Shown here: positions 44,000-53,098 of the stretch, in pieces
Numbering within the stretch: the first letter of the stretch is position 1
Layout of the letters: every line of letters begins with the position of its first letter
Origin: Alkalibacillus salilacus
GTDB taxonomy: Bacteria; Bacillota; Bacilli; Bacillales; Alkalibacillaceae
Length of the DNA stretch: 64,000 nt
Assembly (NCBI RefSeq): GCF_030812915.1
Contig: NZ_JAUSTQ010000010.1
Location: 1 to 64,000 of the forward strand
Direction: 5' to 3'
Program-made: the position numbers and the translations under genes
Notes under the pieces: model-generated
The model's input: the letters and a program-made list of their open reading frames with translations, nothing else
Databases searched by the model: none
Told to the model about the DNA's origin: nothing

Positions 44000-45166
44000 A
44001 TGGAGAACTACGGAAACGACAAAAAACTCGATACATTTCTACTATTCGTTATGGTGAGTCTCATTGCGATTGGTTGTATAACACTTTATTTATTACAACC
44101 CCATTTATCAGGACACCTTTCGAATATTAGTTTCTATAGTCAACAAATCATGTGGTTTATCTTAGGTGCAATCGGAATCGCTTTAATCATGTTATTGGAT
44201 TTTGATTTTTATAGAAAATTAGCGTGGCCTTTATATTTCCTAGGTGTTGCTATGCTGGCAGGTTTATTTGTCTGGGGACAAACGAACCTCGGAGCGACAA
44301 GTTGGTATCAGTTACCCTTTGGTTCATTACAGCCTTCAGAGTTTATGAAAGTTTTTCTAGTCATCACATTGGCGCATGTAATCACATCCCATAATGAACA
44401 ATGGTCTCAGAAAAATTTAACATATGATTTTGTATTGCTAAGTAAGATTCTAGGGTTAACTATAGTACCTCTAGCTCTTATTGTCATGCAACCTGACTTA
44501 GGATCAGCCTTAGTTATTCTGTCAATCGCTGGTTTCCTTATTCTAATTTCTGGTATTCGTTGGCGTTTTCTTTTCTCTTTATTCGGAATCATTGCTGTGA
44601 TAACTGGATTTTTTGTCGCTGCCTATTTAATGTTTACAGAACAATTTGTGAACTTCTGGATGGACACCCCATTCAGACACGCTGTTTTCCGTATTCAAGC
44701 TTGGCAAAACCCGCATCTTTATGAAGATGGATCAGCACTTCAATCGATTCGATCTATGCTAGCGATTGGATCTGGTGAATTATTTGGTAAAGGCTTAGGT
44801 AGCTTTGAACTTTATATTCCAGAACGACAATCAGACATGATCTTCACTGCTGTAGCCGAACAATTTGGTTTCATTGGTTCAAGTGTCGTGATTATCTTGT
44901 ATTTCCTTTTAATCTATCGCATTATTCAAATTGCGCTTGATTGTCGCGACCCATTCGGTACTTATTTAGCGGTCGGTTTTGTCGGCATGTTCTTTTATCA
45001 AATTTTCCAAAACATTGGTATGTCCGTTCAGCTCTTGCCATTAACTGGTTTACCACTCCCATTCCTGAGTTACGGTGGTACATCCTTACTTGTCTATATG
45101 GCTGCCATTGGGATTGTCTTAAATATTCATTCACGGAAAAAAGATTATATGTTCGAAACTGAATAG
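44000..45166 (+). CDS. FtsW/RodA/SpoVE family glycosyltransferase, RodA-like
   Basis: 388 residues, about ten membrane helices. SEDS family: LQPSEFMKVFLVITLA, MQPDLGSALVILSIAGFLILISG, and the C-terminal PLTGLPLPFLSYGGTSLLV. Such proteins polymerise peptidoglycan with a class B PBP. The order of loops is closer to RodA than to FtsW, but SpoVE cannot be ruled out. It is inserted between fabI and the rluD-like gene, where B. subtilis has none. Confidence 0.88.
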   Translation: MENYGNDKKLDTFLLFVMVSLIAIGCITLYLLQPHLSGHLSNISFYSQQIMWFILGAIGIALIMLLDFDFYRKLAWPLYFLGVAMLAGLFVWGQTNLGATSWYQLPFGSLQPSEFMKVFLVITLAHVITSHNEQWSQKNLTYDFVLLSKILGLTIVPLALIVMQPDLGSALVILSIAGFLILISGIRWRFLFSLFGIIAVITGFFVAAYLMFTEQFVNFWMDTPFRHAVFRIQAWQNPHLYEDGSALQSIRSMLAIGSGELFGKGLGSFELYIPERQSDMIFTAVAEQFGFIGSSVVIILYFLLIYRIIQIALDCRDPFGTYLAVGFVGMFFYQIFQNIGMSVQLLPLTGLPLPFLSYGGTSLLVYMAAIGIVLNIHSRKKDYMFETE

Positions 45167-45196
45167 CCAGGTGCAAAATTGCACCTGGCTTTTTAT
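45166..45196. terminator. Bidirectional terminator between rodA-like and rluD-like genes
   Basis: The stem agccaggtgca/tgcacctggct with a short loop and T runs on both strands. Confidence 0.88.
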
Positions 45197-46056
45197 AATA
45201 GTTCGATTAACTTATGTGGTGTCTTCGCATACACTGTAATCTGTTGACCTGAAACAGGATGGATAAATTTTAGCCATTTACAATGAAGCGCTTGACCCGT
45301 TAAATCACGTGATTCGCTACCATAAAGGTCATCACCAACAAGTGGAAAACCCAAATGCGCCATATGAACTCGAATTTGGTGGGTTCGGCCTGTTTCTAGC
45401 TTAAGCTCAATTAACTTACGATTATGACTCGCCAATTTAACCCGATAATGCGTCACAGCTGGTTGACCGTCTTCACTCACTTTGCGCTCGATAATCGATG
45501 GCAAATGGCGTTCAATGGGCCAATTAAGAGTCCCTGATCCCGCCAAAGAACCTTCAACAATACCTTCATACCACCGATCTATACTCACTTGCTGCATTAA
45601 ATGATGACTATAGCGATGTTTTGCGATCAAGACGAGCCCAGAAGTATATCGATCTAATCGTGTGACGACATGTCCTGTAGTCTCGAGTCCTTGTCTATCA
45701 AAATAAGCTAAAACAGCTTCAATTAAGGTGACACCTGCTTCATCCTTCATATTAGGCGTTACAGCTGTCCCCCGTTCTTTATTCACGACTAAAATATGTT
45801 TATCTTCATAAACGATACTCAGCGGACCTTGTTTTGGCTGAAACGCATTGCTCCGATGCTCTTTGGGTAAAACGACTTCAAGTACGTCCTTGGGTTTAAG
45901 ACGATCAGCTATTGTCACCGCTTCACCATTAACTTCGATTACGCCAGATTGTTTCATAGCTTTTATGAGTTGACCTGAAAAAGCTCGCACGTGTTTTAAA
46001 TAATCACGTACGAGCCAACCATCATGAGTTGATCCGATTATCCAATGGAATTCCAT
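45193..46056 (-). CDS. RluD-family pseudouridine synthase (YjbO-like)
   Basis: 287 residues. An S4-like N-terminal part (ending IEVNGEAVTIADRLKPKDVLEVVLP), the catalytic TRLDRYTSGLVLIAKHRY near residue 130, and GRTHQIRVHMAHLGFPLVGDDLYG. The HRLD motif is TRLD here. It modifies rRNA uridines; the exact position is not known. It starts ten bases after nadK, in the relQ-nadK-rluD unit seen in B. subtilis. Confidence 0.9.
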   Translation of the reverse strand: MEFHWIIGSTHDGWLVRDYLKHVRAFSGQLIKAMKQSGVIEVNGEAVTIADRLKPKDVLEVVLPKEHRSNAFQPKQGPLSIVYEDKHILVVNKERGTAVTPNMKDEAGVTLIEAVLAYFDRQGLETTGHVVTRLDRYTSGLVLIAKHRYSHHLMQQVSIDRWYEGIVEGSLAGSGTLNWPIERHLPSIIERKVSEDGQPAVTHYRVKLASHNRKLIELKLETGRTHQIRVHMAHLGFPLVGDDLYGSESRDLTGQALHCKWLKFIHPVSGQQITVYAKTPHKLIELL

Positions 46057-46066
46057 GATGACTCAC

Positions 46067-46876
46067 CTATAATTCCGTACTTTCGTCTGAAATAAATGAA
46101 TCGTGGACACGTTTCCAAAATGGAAATGGGCGGAATCGCGCAAATCTTACCTTTTCTTTTGATACACGACATTGAATACTGTGCACTTGATTGAATGTCA
46201 TGGTTAAATGATCAATCGTAATTAAAAAGTTACGTTCACTTTTAGGTTTCATCACTGCTGTATGATGTTTCGGCAAAATAAGAGGTGAACCTACCGTACG
46301 GAAAACACGATTGTTAATCGATGCCATTTCCGTAATTTGAAAAGCCTCAAGTGATGGATGAATAATGGCACCACCTAACGCTTTATTATAAGCAGTAGAA
46401 CCTGATGGTGTCGAAATACATAAACCGTCACCACGGAATGTCTCAAAATGTTCCCCTTTAATTTCAACATCTAATACAACCGAACCTTCTGCTGTTTTCA
46501 CGGAAACTTCATTCAAAGCTAAATAACAATGCTCAGCATCATAATCTGTTGGACGAATGGTTAACTCTAATAATGGATACTCGACAACTTGAAATGGTGT
46601 CCGAGCTATCTCAATAATTAATTTTTCTAACTCTTCTGGTACCCAATCCGCATAGAAACCGAGATGACCTGTATGAACCCCGATAAACGCTGTCTTATCG
46701 AGACGATGAACATAACTATGAAACGCTTCAAGTAATGTCCCGTCCCCTCCGATCGAAATGACGAGATCTGGTTCCTCTTCATTGTGCTCTAAATTAAATT
46801 CAGATAAGTAACTCTTAAATTTCGACTCAAGTTCCTTTGATGTTTGATCGCCTCGGCTTAGTACTGCAAATTTCAC
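46067..46876 (-). CDS. nadK: NAD kinase
   Basis: 269 residues. It phosphorylates NAD to NADP. Motif [12 protein letters not shown], then [41 protein letters not shown] 46876 follows AAAGGTGGG. B. subtilis calls it nadF (yjbN). Middle gene of the relQ operon. Confidence 0.95.
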   Translation of the reverse strand: MKFAVLSRGDQTSKELESKFKSYLSEFNLEHNEEEPDLVISIGGDGTLLEAFHSYVHRLDKTAFIGVHTGHLGFYADWVPEELEKLIIEIARTPFQVVEYPLLELTIRPTDYDAEHCYLALNEVSVKTAEGSVVLDVEIKGEHFETFRGDGLCISTPSGSTAYNKALGGAIIHPSLEAFQITEMASINNRVFRTVGSPLILPKHHTAVMKPKSERNFLITIDHLTMTFNQVHSIQCRVSKEKVRFARFRPFPFWKRVHDSFISDESTEL

Positions 46877-46909
46877 ATTGATCCCACCTTTTGATTTAGC
46901 AACGACTGA

Positions 46910-47524
46910 TTATTCTTTCGTCCGTCTGAAATATTCCTGTGCTTCGCGAATTTCTTGTCTGATTTTCGACATTTCTTCATCTAAACGGAACGCCGCTTCT
47001 GCAGCATTACGTAATCGTGTTGTGACATCCTCAGGTATTTGGCCAGAATATTTATAGTTTAAAGAATGTTCATTAATAGCCCAAAAATTCATGGCTAATG
47101 TTCGAATTTGGATTTCCGCTAAGATTTTGCGTTCACCATGAATTGTTTCAACTGGATACCGAATGATCACGTGATATGAGCGGTAGCCACTCTCCTTGTT
47201 TTTCTCTATGTAATCTTTCTCTTCTGCAATTTCAAAGTCTTGTCTTGCACGAATCATTTCAACGACTTCATATATATCATCTACAAATGGACAAACAACT
47301 CTTAAGCCCGCTATATCTTGAACTTCTTCTTCGATTTTAGGAATAGGGATTTCACGCCGTTTGGCTTTATCGACAATACTTGTAATCGGCTTAACCCGAC
47401 CTGTCACAAACTCGATGGGAGAATGTCTTGATTCATAGTCGAATTGCTTGCGCATGCCTTTTAACTTTATCTTTAACTCATCAACGGCTTGACTGTACGG
47501 TGCTAAAAATATATCCCATTTCAA
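46910..47524 (-). CDS. relQ: Small alarmone synthetase RelQ (YjbM)
   Basis: 204 residues, a (p)ppGpp synthetase without hydrolase or regulatory domains. Motifs: GRVKPITSIVDKAKRR, DIAGLRVVCPFVDDIYEV, IRTLAMNFWAINEHSLNYKY. It forms a tetramer in B. subtilis. TTG 47524 is chosen because GGGGGA precedes it and homologues begin with this KWDIFLAPY; an in-frame ATG lies at 47545. It is divergent from yjbK. Confidence 0.93.
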   Translation of the reverse strand: MKWDIFLAPYSQAVDELKIKLKGMRKQFDYESRHSPIEFVTGRVKPITSIVDKAKRREIPIPKIEEEVQDIAGLRVVCPFVDDIYEVVEMIRARQDFEIAEEKDYIEKNKESGYRSYHVIIRYPVETIHGERKILAEIQIRTLAMNFWAINEHSLNYKYSGQIPEDVTTRLRNAAEAAFRLDEEMSKIRQEIREAQEYFRRTKE

Positions 47525-47655
47525 CGTGTTTCCCCCACTTTCCATGATGTCCTAATCACCTATATTGTATCATAATTTGGCAGGAGCCATAATCGTTGAA
47601 TCTAACAAATTTATCCGTCATAATGAAAATTAGTGTTAAGCGAGGTGAACAAGCA

Positions 47656-48222
47656 TTGCAGGAAATCGAAATTGAATTTAAAAATCTACTCGAACGCGAT
47701 GAATATAACAATTTAGCCGCTCATTATATGAGTAATTTAGAACCTATAAAACAAGTAAATTACTATTTTGAAACAAATGATTTTCGCTTAAAACAACAGG
47801 GGGCTGCTCTCCGTATTCGTGAGAAAACAGATGCTTATGTTGCGACGTTAAAACAACCTGTCGAAAATGGTTTGCTAGAAACGCATGACACCTTAACGAA
47901 AGAACAATTTAAAGCATGGTGTCAGGATGAAATCACTTTAGGTGAAAATATCCGTCAACAGTTAAACACACTCGGAATTAAAGAAGCAGACATCCGTTAT
48001 AAAGGGCAACTTACGACTTACCGATATGAGCGGCAAGATCGCGATATAATCCTTGTCCTTGATCACAGCGAATACAACGGAATGATTGATTATGAACTAG
48101 AGGTTGAGGCTTCTAGTTTGGAACAAGGTGAATCTTATTTTCACAATTTATTACGTCAATTTAACATTCCTAAACGTCATACACCGAACAAAATTGCCAG
48201 GTTTTTTCAGAGCGTTAACTAG
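47656..48222 (+). CDS. yjbK: YjbK, CYTH domain protein
   Basis: 188 residues with the CYTH/thiamine-triphosphatase-like tunnel fold: EIEIEFKNLL (ExExK) at the start, YYFETNDFRLKQQGAALRIRE and VLDHSEYNGMIDYELEVE. It may hydrolyse inorganic tripolyphosphate or a nucleotide triphosphate. TTG 47656 follows GAGGTG and gives the homologue start; the open frame runs back to 47596. Confidence 0.9.
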   Translation: MQEIEIEFKNLLERDEYNNLAAHYMSNLEPIKQVNYYFETNDFRLKQQGAALRIREKTDAYVATLKQPVENGLLETHDTLTKEQFKAWCQDEITLGENIRQQLNTLGIKEADIRYKGQLTTYRYERQDRDIILVLDHSEYNGMIDYELEVEASSLEQGESYFHNLLRQFNIPKRHTPNKIARFFQSVN

Positions 48223-48282
48223 TCATATTAATTGATATGACGCGCCGACGTTGCTACAATATTGAAAAAGAGAGGGATTTCT

Positions 48283-48666
48283 ATGGCACACCAACAGGGC
48301 AACATTTACGAAGCCATTGGAGGAGAAGCGGCAGTCCAACGAATTGTCGACGCGTTTTATAAACGTGTTGCCGAACATCCAGATTTAATACCCATTTTTC
48401 CAGACGATTTAACCGAAACGAAACGTAAACAAAAACAATTTTTAACCCAATTTTTCGGTGGCCCACAACTGTATATTCAAGAACATGGCCATCCGATGCT
48501 TCGCGCACGTCATATGTATTTTACAATCACACCGACGAGACGCGATGCTTGGCTCAGTTGTATGGAAGCCGCTTTGGAAGAAGCTGAAATCGAAGAACCT
48601 TATCGCAGCTCAATTTTTGAGCGTTTAACGATGACAGCTAATCATATGATGAACACACCGGAATAG
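48283..48666 (+). CDS. yjbI: Truncated haemoglobin YjbI
   Basis: 127 residues, group II truncated globin. Motifs: YEAIGGEAAVQRIVDAFYKRVAEHPDLIPIFPD, then QFLTQFFGGPQLYIQEHGHPMLRARHMYFTITP, with the proximal His in RARHMYFTIT. Distal-site Tyr and a Trp (DAWLSCMEAAL) are typical. It lies between yjbK and yjbH, as in B. subtilis. Confidence 0.93.
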   Translation: MAHQQGNIYEAIGGEAAVQRIVDAFYKRVAEHPDLIPIFPDDLTETKRKQKQFLTQFFGGPQLYIQEHGHPMLRARHMYFTITPTRRDAWLSCMEAALEEAEIEEPYRSSIFERLTMTANHMMNTPE

Positions 48667-48688
48667 AGAATTCGAAAGGGGAATCGAT

Positions 48689-49588
48689 GTGGTGGATCAA
48701 ACAGCGAATGTCATGAACAATCTTGCATCGAATGATAATTCCCAAATTGACTTCTGTAACTTACTTAATAAACCCGTTGAAATATACTTTTTTGTCGACC
48801 CATTATGTCCAGAATGTTGGTCGTTCGAGCCTTATATCAAAAAATTAGCGATGGAATACGGTTGTTATTTCAAATTGAGAACCATCATCACTGGTAAATC
48901 AACTGAAATGAATATTTCGTCACTTAACCGTTCTGATAACATTAAGTATTCGTGGCGCAAACTATCACAGCGAACTGGAATGAATTGCGATGAAGCCATT
49001 TCAAATAATAATCCTGTTTCCTCCCCGTTATTAACGTCGCTTGCGATCAAAGCAGCTGAATTACAGGGACACCGATTAAGCACGGATTTTTTACGGAAAT
49101 TACGCGAGTATTTATTCTTAGACCAACTAAACATTTCAGATGAAGCCGTTTTATTGGAAGTTGCTAATAAAGTCAATTTGGATGTAGATGAGTTTTACCA
49201 TGATTTATATTCAAATACTGCAAAAAAAGCTTTAAAATGTGATCTTCACGTAGCACAAGAAATGGGCGTTGACCAGACACCATCCATTGTTTTCTTCAAT
49301 CAGGAAGAAACCGAGGACGGTTTGAAAGTGTCTGGTATTTATGATTACGATTCATATGTTAAGGCCTTATTTGAAGTGATGGGACGTGCAGCTCGTCCAA
49401 CCGTTAAACCTGCACTCATTGATTTTTTATCTCACTTTAAATTTGTCGCCTCGAAAGAAATTGCGGTTGTATTTGATTGGAGCGAAGAAAAAACAGAACG
49501 CGAATTAAAGAAACTCCAACTTACGCGTAAAGTCGAACGTATCCCCGTCAAATACGGCACATTTTGGAAGTACATTGAAACAAATTAG
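48689..49588 (+). CDS. yjbH: YjbH, ClpXP adaptor for Spx (DsbA-like)
   Basis: 299 residues. The N-terminal thioredoxin/DsbA-like domain has FVDPLCPECWSFEPYIKKL, with the conserved CPEC. It binds Spx and presents it to ClpXP, and aggregates under disulfide stress. The C-terminal region fits the family. GTG 48689 follows AAAGGGG. Spx is 8 kb away in the same window. Confidence 0.9.
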   Translation: MVDQTANVMNNLASNDNSQIDFCNLLNKPVEIYFFVDPLCPECWSFEPYIKKLAMEYGCYFKLRTIITGKSTEMNISSLNRSDNIKYSWRKLSQRTGMNCDEAISNNNPVSSPLLTSLAIKAAELQGHRLSTDFLRKLREYLFLDQLNISDEAVLLEVANKVNLDVDEFYHDLYSNTAKKALKCDLHVAQEMGVDQTPSIVFFNQEETEDGLKVSGIYDYDSYVKALFEVMGRAARPTVKPALIDFLSHFKFVASKEIAVVFDWSEEKTERELKKLQLTRKVERIPVKYGTFWKYIETN

Positions 49589-49637
49589 GCATAACTTATG
49601 GAAAAGCACCATATGATGAGTATCAAAAAAGGAAGCG

Positions 49638-49814
49638 ATGATGATGATCCGACTCCTCTTTTGGTTGATACTGATTATAGGTGCTTTTTTATTGAATACA
49701 CTTGGCATGATGCAATTAATCCCACGTTTGATCAGCATGCCGCTTCTGTTTTTGGTACTATTTTTATTTATTGCCTCATTCACCCAAAAAAATTCATTTC
49801 GTAAAAAGTTTTGA
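49638..49814 (+). CDS. 58-residue membrane protein in the yizD position
   Basis: Three ATGs in a row (49638, 49641, 49644) follow AAGGAAG. Product: a hydrophobic helix (IRLLFWLILIIGAFLLNTLGMM), a short Pro/Arg turn, a second helix (LLFLVLFLFIASF) and a basic tail. TGA at 49812-49814. In B. subtilis a similarly small gene, yizD, occupies this place between yjbH and pepF. I base this on position and topology, not sequence identity. Confidence 0.6.
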   Translation: MMMIRLLFWLILIIGAFLLNTLGMMQLIPRLISMPLLFLVLFLFIASFTQKNSFRKKF

Positions 49815-49832
49815 AGTAATTACTTGAGGAGA

Positions 49833-49950
49833 ATTGTTAAACATTCTCCCTTAATTGTTTAATAATATTGAAGCCTTGTTTAATAATGTTGGAACATTGT
49901 TTAACAAACTTGGAAGACCGTTAAATAATGTGTCCACATTATTTAACAAT
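49833..49950. repeat. 21-bp periodic array (array 10)
   Basis: Six cores begin at 49833, 49854, 49875, 49896, 49917 and 49938, exactly 21 bp apart. ATTGTTTAATAAT and ATTATTTAACAAT show both orientations. Spacers are unrelated. It lies between convergent genes, beyond the pepF terminator. Confidence 0.85.
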
Positions 49951-49963
49951 ACGTAGTAACCAT

Positions 49964-49999
49964 AAAAAATGCAGGCGATATAAACCGCCTGCATTTTTT
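49964..49999 (-). terminator. Terminator of pepF
   Basis: A 13-bp stem (49965-49977 with 49986-49998) with an 8-nt loop. T run on both strands. Confidence 0.9.
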
Positions 50000-50000
50000 A

Positions 50001-51800
50001 TTATTCATTTAATAACGCTTCAAATTCATCTAATTTTGCATCAAATACATCTAATGCTTCTAAAATTGGTGCTTTCTCAGTCATATCCACGCCAGCTTTC
50101 TTCAATACATCAATAGGATCTTCGCTACTTCCTGCTTTCAAGAAATCTTTGAATTTCTCTACAGCTGGTTCACCTTCTTCTAGGATCTTAGCGGCTAATG
50201 CTGTCGCTGCTGAATAACCCGTTGCATATTGATAGACGTAATAGCCCATATAAAAATGAGGAATTCGAGCCCATTCAAGTCCAATTTTTTCATCAACATG
50301 AACATCGTCACCAAAATATTTCTGGTTAAGCTTATAATAAATATCGGTTAATTTTTCAGCTGTCAGTGCTTCACCTTGTTGCTCTCGTTGATGAATTTCA
50401 TGTTCAAACTCAGCAAACATCGTTTGACGAAAAACAGTTCCACGGAAACCTTCTAAGAAATTATTAAGTAAATAAAGTTTCTTCTGTTTACTATCAAGCG
50501 TCTTTAGCATATGGTCATTTAACAATGCTTCATTAGCTGTTGAAGCAACTTCAGCCACGAAAATAGAATAGTTACCATAACGAGGTGCCTGATTCTGATG
50601 CGTATAATAACTGTGTAATGAGTGGCCTAATTCATGGGCTAATGTAAATAAATTATCCACATTATCCTGCCAATTCATAAGGATATATGGATTTGTTAAA
50701 TAGCCACCAGATGAGTAAGCACCGCTTCGCTTACCTTTCGTCTCAAGCCAATCGATCCAACGTTCGTTATAACCTTTTTGAACAATGGAGGTGTACTCTT
50801 CCCCTAATGGAGCTAAGCCCTTAAGAACCCAATCCTTTGCTTCTTCAATCGTCACATCCATTTTCTCATCAACAAGCGGTGTATAGATGTCATACATGTG
50901 TAACTCATCTACTTCAAGCATACGCTTTTTCAACTTCATATAACGATGAAGTGACGGCAAACGATCATTAATCGCTTCAAGTAAATTATCATAAACTTGT
51001 TCCGGAATATTATTCTTGTCTAACGCCGCTTCACGTGCTGAATTATAATTGCGTGCCTTCGCAAAGAAGTTTGCCTTCTTCACTTGCCCACTTAATGTCG
51101 CGGAAAACGTATTTTGATACTGACCAAACGTATCGTACATCGCATCAAATGCTTGTTTTCTAACTTGACGGTCTTTCGAATCTAAAAAGTCACGAAAACG
51201 ACCGTGTGATAGTTGCGTCTCTTCCCCAATTTCATCCGTAATCGTTGGAAATTCGATATCGGCATTGTTTAACATACCAAAAGCATTACCAGGCGTCTGT
51301 GTGACTTCAGAGACTTCTGCTAATAGCGATTCTTCTTTCTCTGATAAAACATGAGGTCGAGACTTCATAATGTCACGTAATGTTTTTTCATAATGCTTCA
51401 GTTCATCATTCTCAGCAATAAACTGTTCAATTGTCGCATCATCCATCGCCAATATTTCAGGTGTTACATAACTAAACGCACTCATAACTTGCGTAACAAG
51501 TGATGTTGCCCGTGCATCTTGATCCTGATACTGACTATTCGCTGTATCTTGGTCTGAACGCATATGTGAATAAACAAACACTTTTTGTAAGCGTGTTTGA
51601 AAATCATCTTCTAGTTGTAAAACCGCCAATAAATTATCAGATGACTCGGCGATTGTCCCTTTATATGCTGTAATCTTAGGTAATTCATCATGTAAAGCTT
51701 GTAGCGCTTCTTCCCATGCTTCATCCGTTTTGAAAATGGCTTCCAAATCCCAAGTCAATTCAGTTGGGACTTCCTCTCTCGTTTTAATCTCCTTAGCCAT
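50001..51800 (-). CDS. pepF: Oligoendopeptidase F
   Basis: 599 residues, M3 family zinc peptidase. The HEXXH motif AHELGHSLHSYY lies near residue 387, with the downstream Glu in VAEVASTANEALL. It degrades oligopeptides in the cytoplasm. GGGAGG precedes the ATG. Full length. Confidence 0.95.
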   Translation of the reverse strand: MAKEIKTREEVPTELTWDLEAIFKTDEAWEEALQALHDELPKITAYKGTIAESSDNLLAVLQLEDDFQTRLQKVFVYSHMRSDQDTANSQYQDQDARATSLVTQVMSAFSYVTPEILAMDDATIEQFIAENDELKHYEKTLRDIMKSRPHVLSEKEESLLAEVSEVTQTPGNAFGMLNNADIEFPTITDEIGEETQLSHGRFRDFLDSKDRQVRKQAFDAMYDTFGQYQNTFSATLSGQVKKANFFAKARNYNSAREAALDKNNIPEQVYDNLLEAINDRLPSLHRYMKLKKRMLEVDELHMYDIYTPLVDEKMDVTIEEAKDWVLKGLAPLGEEYTSIVQKGYNERWIDWLETKGKRSGAYSSGGYLTNPYILMNWQDNVDNLFTLAHELGHSLHSYYTHQNQAPRYGNYSIFVAEVASTANEALLNDHMLKTLDSKQKKLYLLNNFLEGFRGTVFRQTMFAEFEHEIHQREQQGEALTAEKLTDIYYKLNQKYFGDDVHVDEKIGLEWARIPHFYMGYYVYQYATGYSAATALAAKILEEGEPAVEKFKDFLKAGSSEDPIDVLKKAGVDMTEKAPILEALDVFDAKLDEFEALLNE

Positions 51801-51895
51801 TATGTAACCTCCCGCAATCGTAATTTTTCTTACAATTCACTATTTTATAAAAGTTACATCAGAATGTAAAACAAACTACTTAACTTTTTCATTTG

Positions 51896-53053
51896 TTATA
51901 AAGTTAAAAGTTGATTAAGTGTTGCCTCATCTTGTTCGAGCGCTTCATCTAATGTTTTAGGAAAAATAACATCAGTTTTCTTAATAAAATGACTAGGTGT
52001 CTGTTTTTCTAATAAATCAAGCGAAACTAGTGTATTTAAATAACTGTAAAGAGGGTGATGAACTGAAGTTGGATAAGCTGAGGTTAGACGACCTTGAAAA
52101 AAGACCCGCATCATATCATAAACATCATACCAATTCAGTTCATCCCCTTGCTCTAATTCATTAAAAAGATCGATTATAAACGATGTTTGCCAAATATAAA
52201 CCGGGGTCTTATCAAGATGATAATTTGTAACGGGTAAATAAATACAGGAAGGTAAGAACTGAGGATGAAGTGACTGCGTGTATAAATAGTTCATATAATC
52301 TTCTTCAATTTTGGAAGAGAATTGTCGCTGTTTAGACCGAAAACGCTTTTTTTGAAATAACCATTGTTGGTAATCTGTTGATTGTGGAACCTTAGAAGCG
52401 AAAATCTGAGGAATGGTCCAATTTGTAATCGTACCACTTCGAGTTGTTGTAAAAGCATTGTGTTGATGGACAAAACTAGGTTCATGTAGGTGTAGCGTAT
52501 AATTCATTGGATCATAAGTAAAAAAACGAGGTGTCTTAGCATAGGGATGGTGCAAAAGTGAAACACGAATTGCAGGTGCTACTCGATAAAATGACGCTTG
52601 GTAAGGTTTATGGTAACCAGGACCGAATATCCAAATACAAACAATCCCTTGCTTCATATAATCTTCCGTACGAACACGCAATTCTTCTGGTTCAAGCGGT
52701 GAACACTGGTACTCAAAAGCAATGTACGTATCGTTTATTTTAGTTAAAACATCTGCTCGGCGATCAATGGGTGGAATGTATTGTTCCAAATAAACAGGAT
52801 AACTTTGTCGGTGTAGCCATGTAGCTATATGCATTTTTCCACGGAGATGGGTTTCAGATTCACCTCTTCCGTATGAACATGAAGCTTCGGAGTCGTGGGC
52901 AAAATGAGGAATATTAATCGGACCAGCTTTTAAAATGACGGGTTTTTGACAAACAGGACAAAATAATGGTTCATGTCGTAATTGGTCTAGCCTCTCTTTA
53001 GACTGGCTAAATGCAATTACGGATTGATTGTTTTTATTGATTGCTTTTAACAA
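51896..53053 (-). CDS. coiA: Competence protein CoiA family
   Basis: 385 residues. N-terminal CPVCQKPVILKAGPINIPHFAHDSEASC zinc-like segment and a nuclease-like region (YGRGESETHLRGKMHIATWL, ADVLTKINDTYIAFEYQCSPL) typical of CoiA, needed for recombination of taken-up DNA. TTG 53053 follows GGGGAG. It is downstream of cls on the same strand and may share its transcript. Confidence 0.88.
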   Translation of the reverse strand: MLKAINKNNQSVIAFSQSKERLDQLRHEPLFCPVCQKPVILKAGPINIPHFAHDSEASCSYGRGESETHLRGKMHIATWLHRQSYPVYLEQYIPPIDRRADVLTKINDTYIAFEYQCSPLEPEELRVRTEDYMKQGIVCIWIFGPGYHKPYQASFYRVAPAIRVSLLHHPYAKTPRFFTYDPMNYTLHLHEPSFVHQHNAFTTTRSGTITNWTIPQIFASKVPQSTDYQQWLFQKKRFRSKQRQFSSKIEEDYMNYLYTQSLHPQFLPSCIYLPVTNYHLDKTPVYIWQTSFIIDLFNELEQGDELNWYDVYDMMRVFFQGRLTSAYPTSVHHPLYSYLNTLVSLDLLEKQTPSHFIKKTDVIFPKTLDEALEQDEATLNQLLTL

Positions 53054-53098
53054 TAGGCATCTCCCCTTAATTCATACCTAACACTTATCACCACTACT

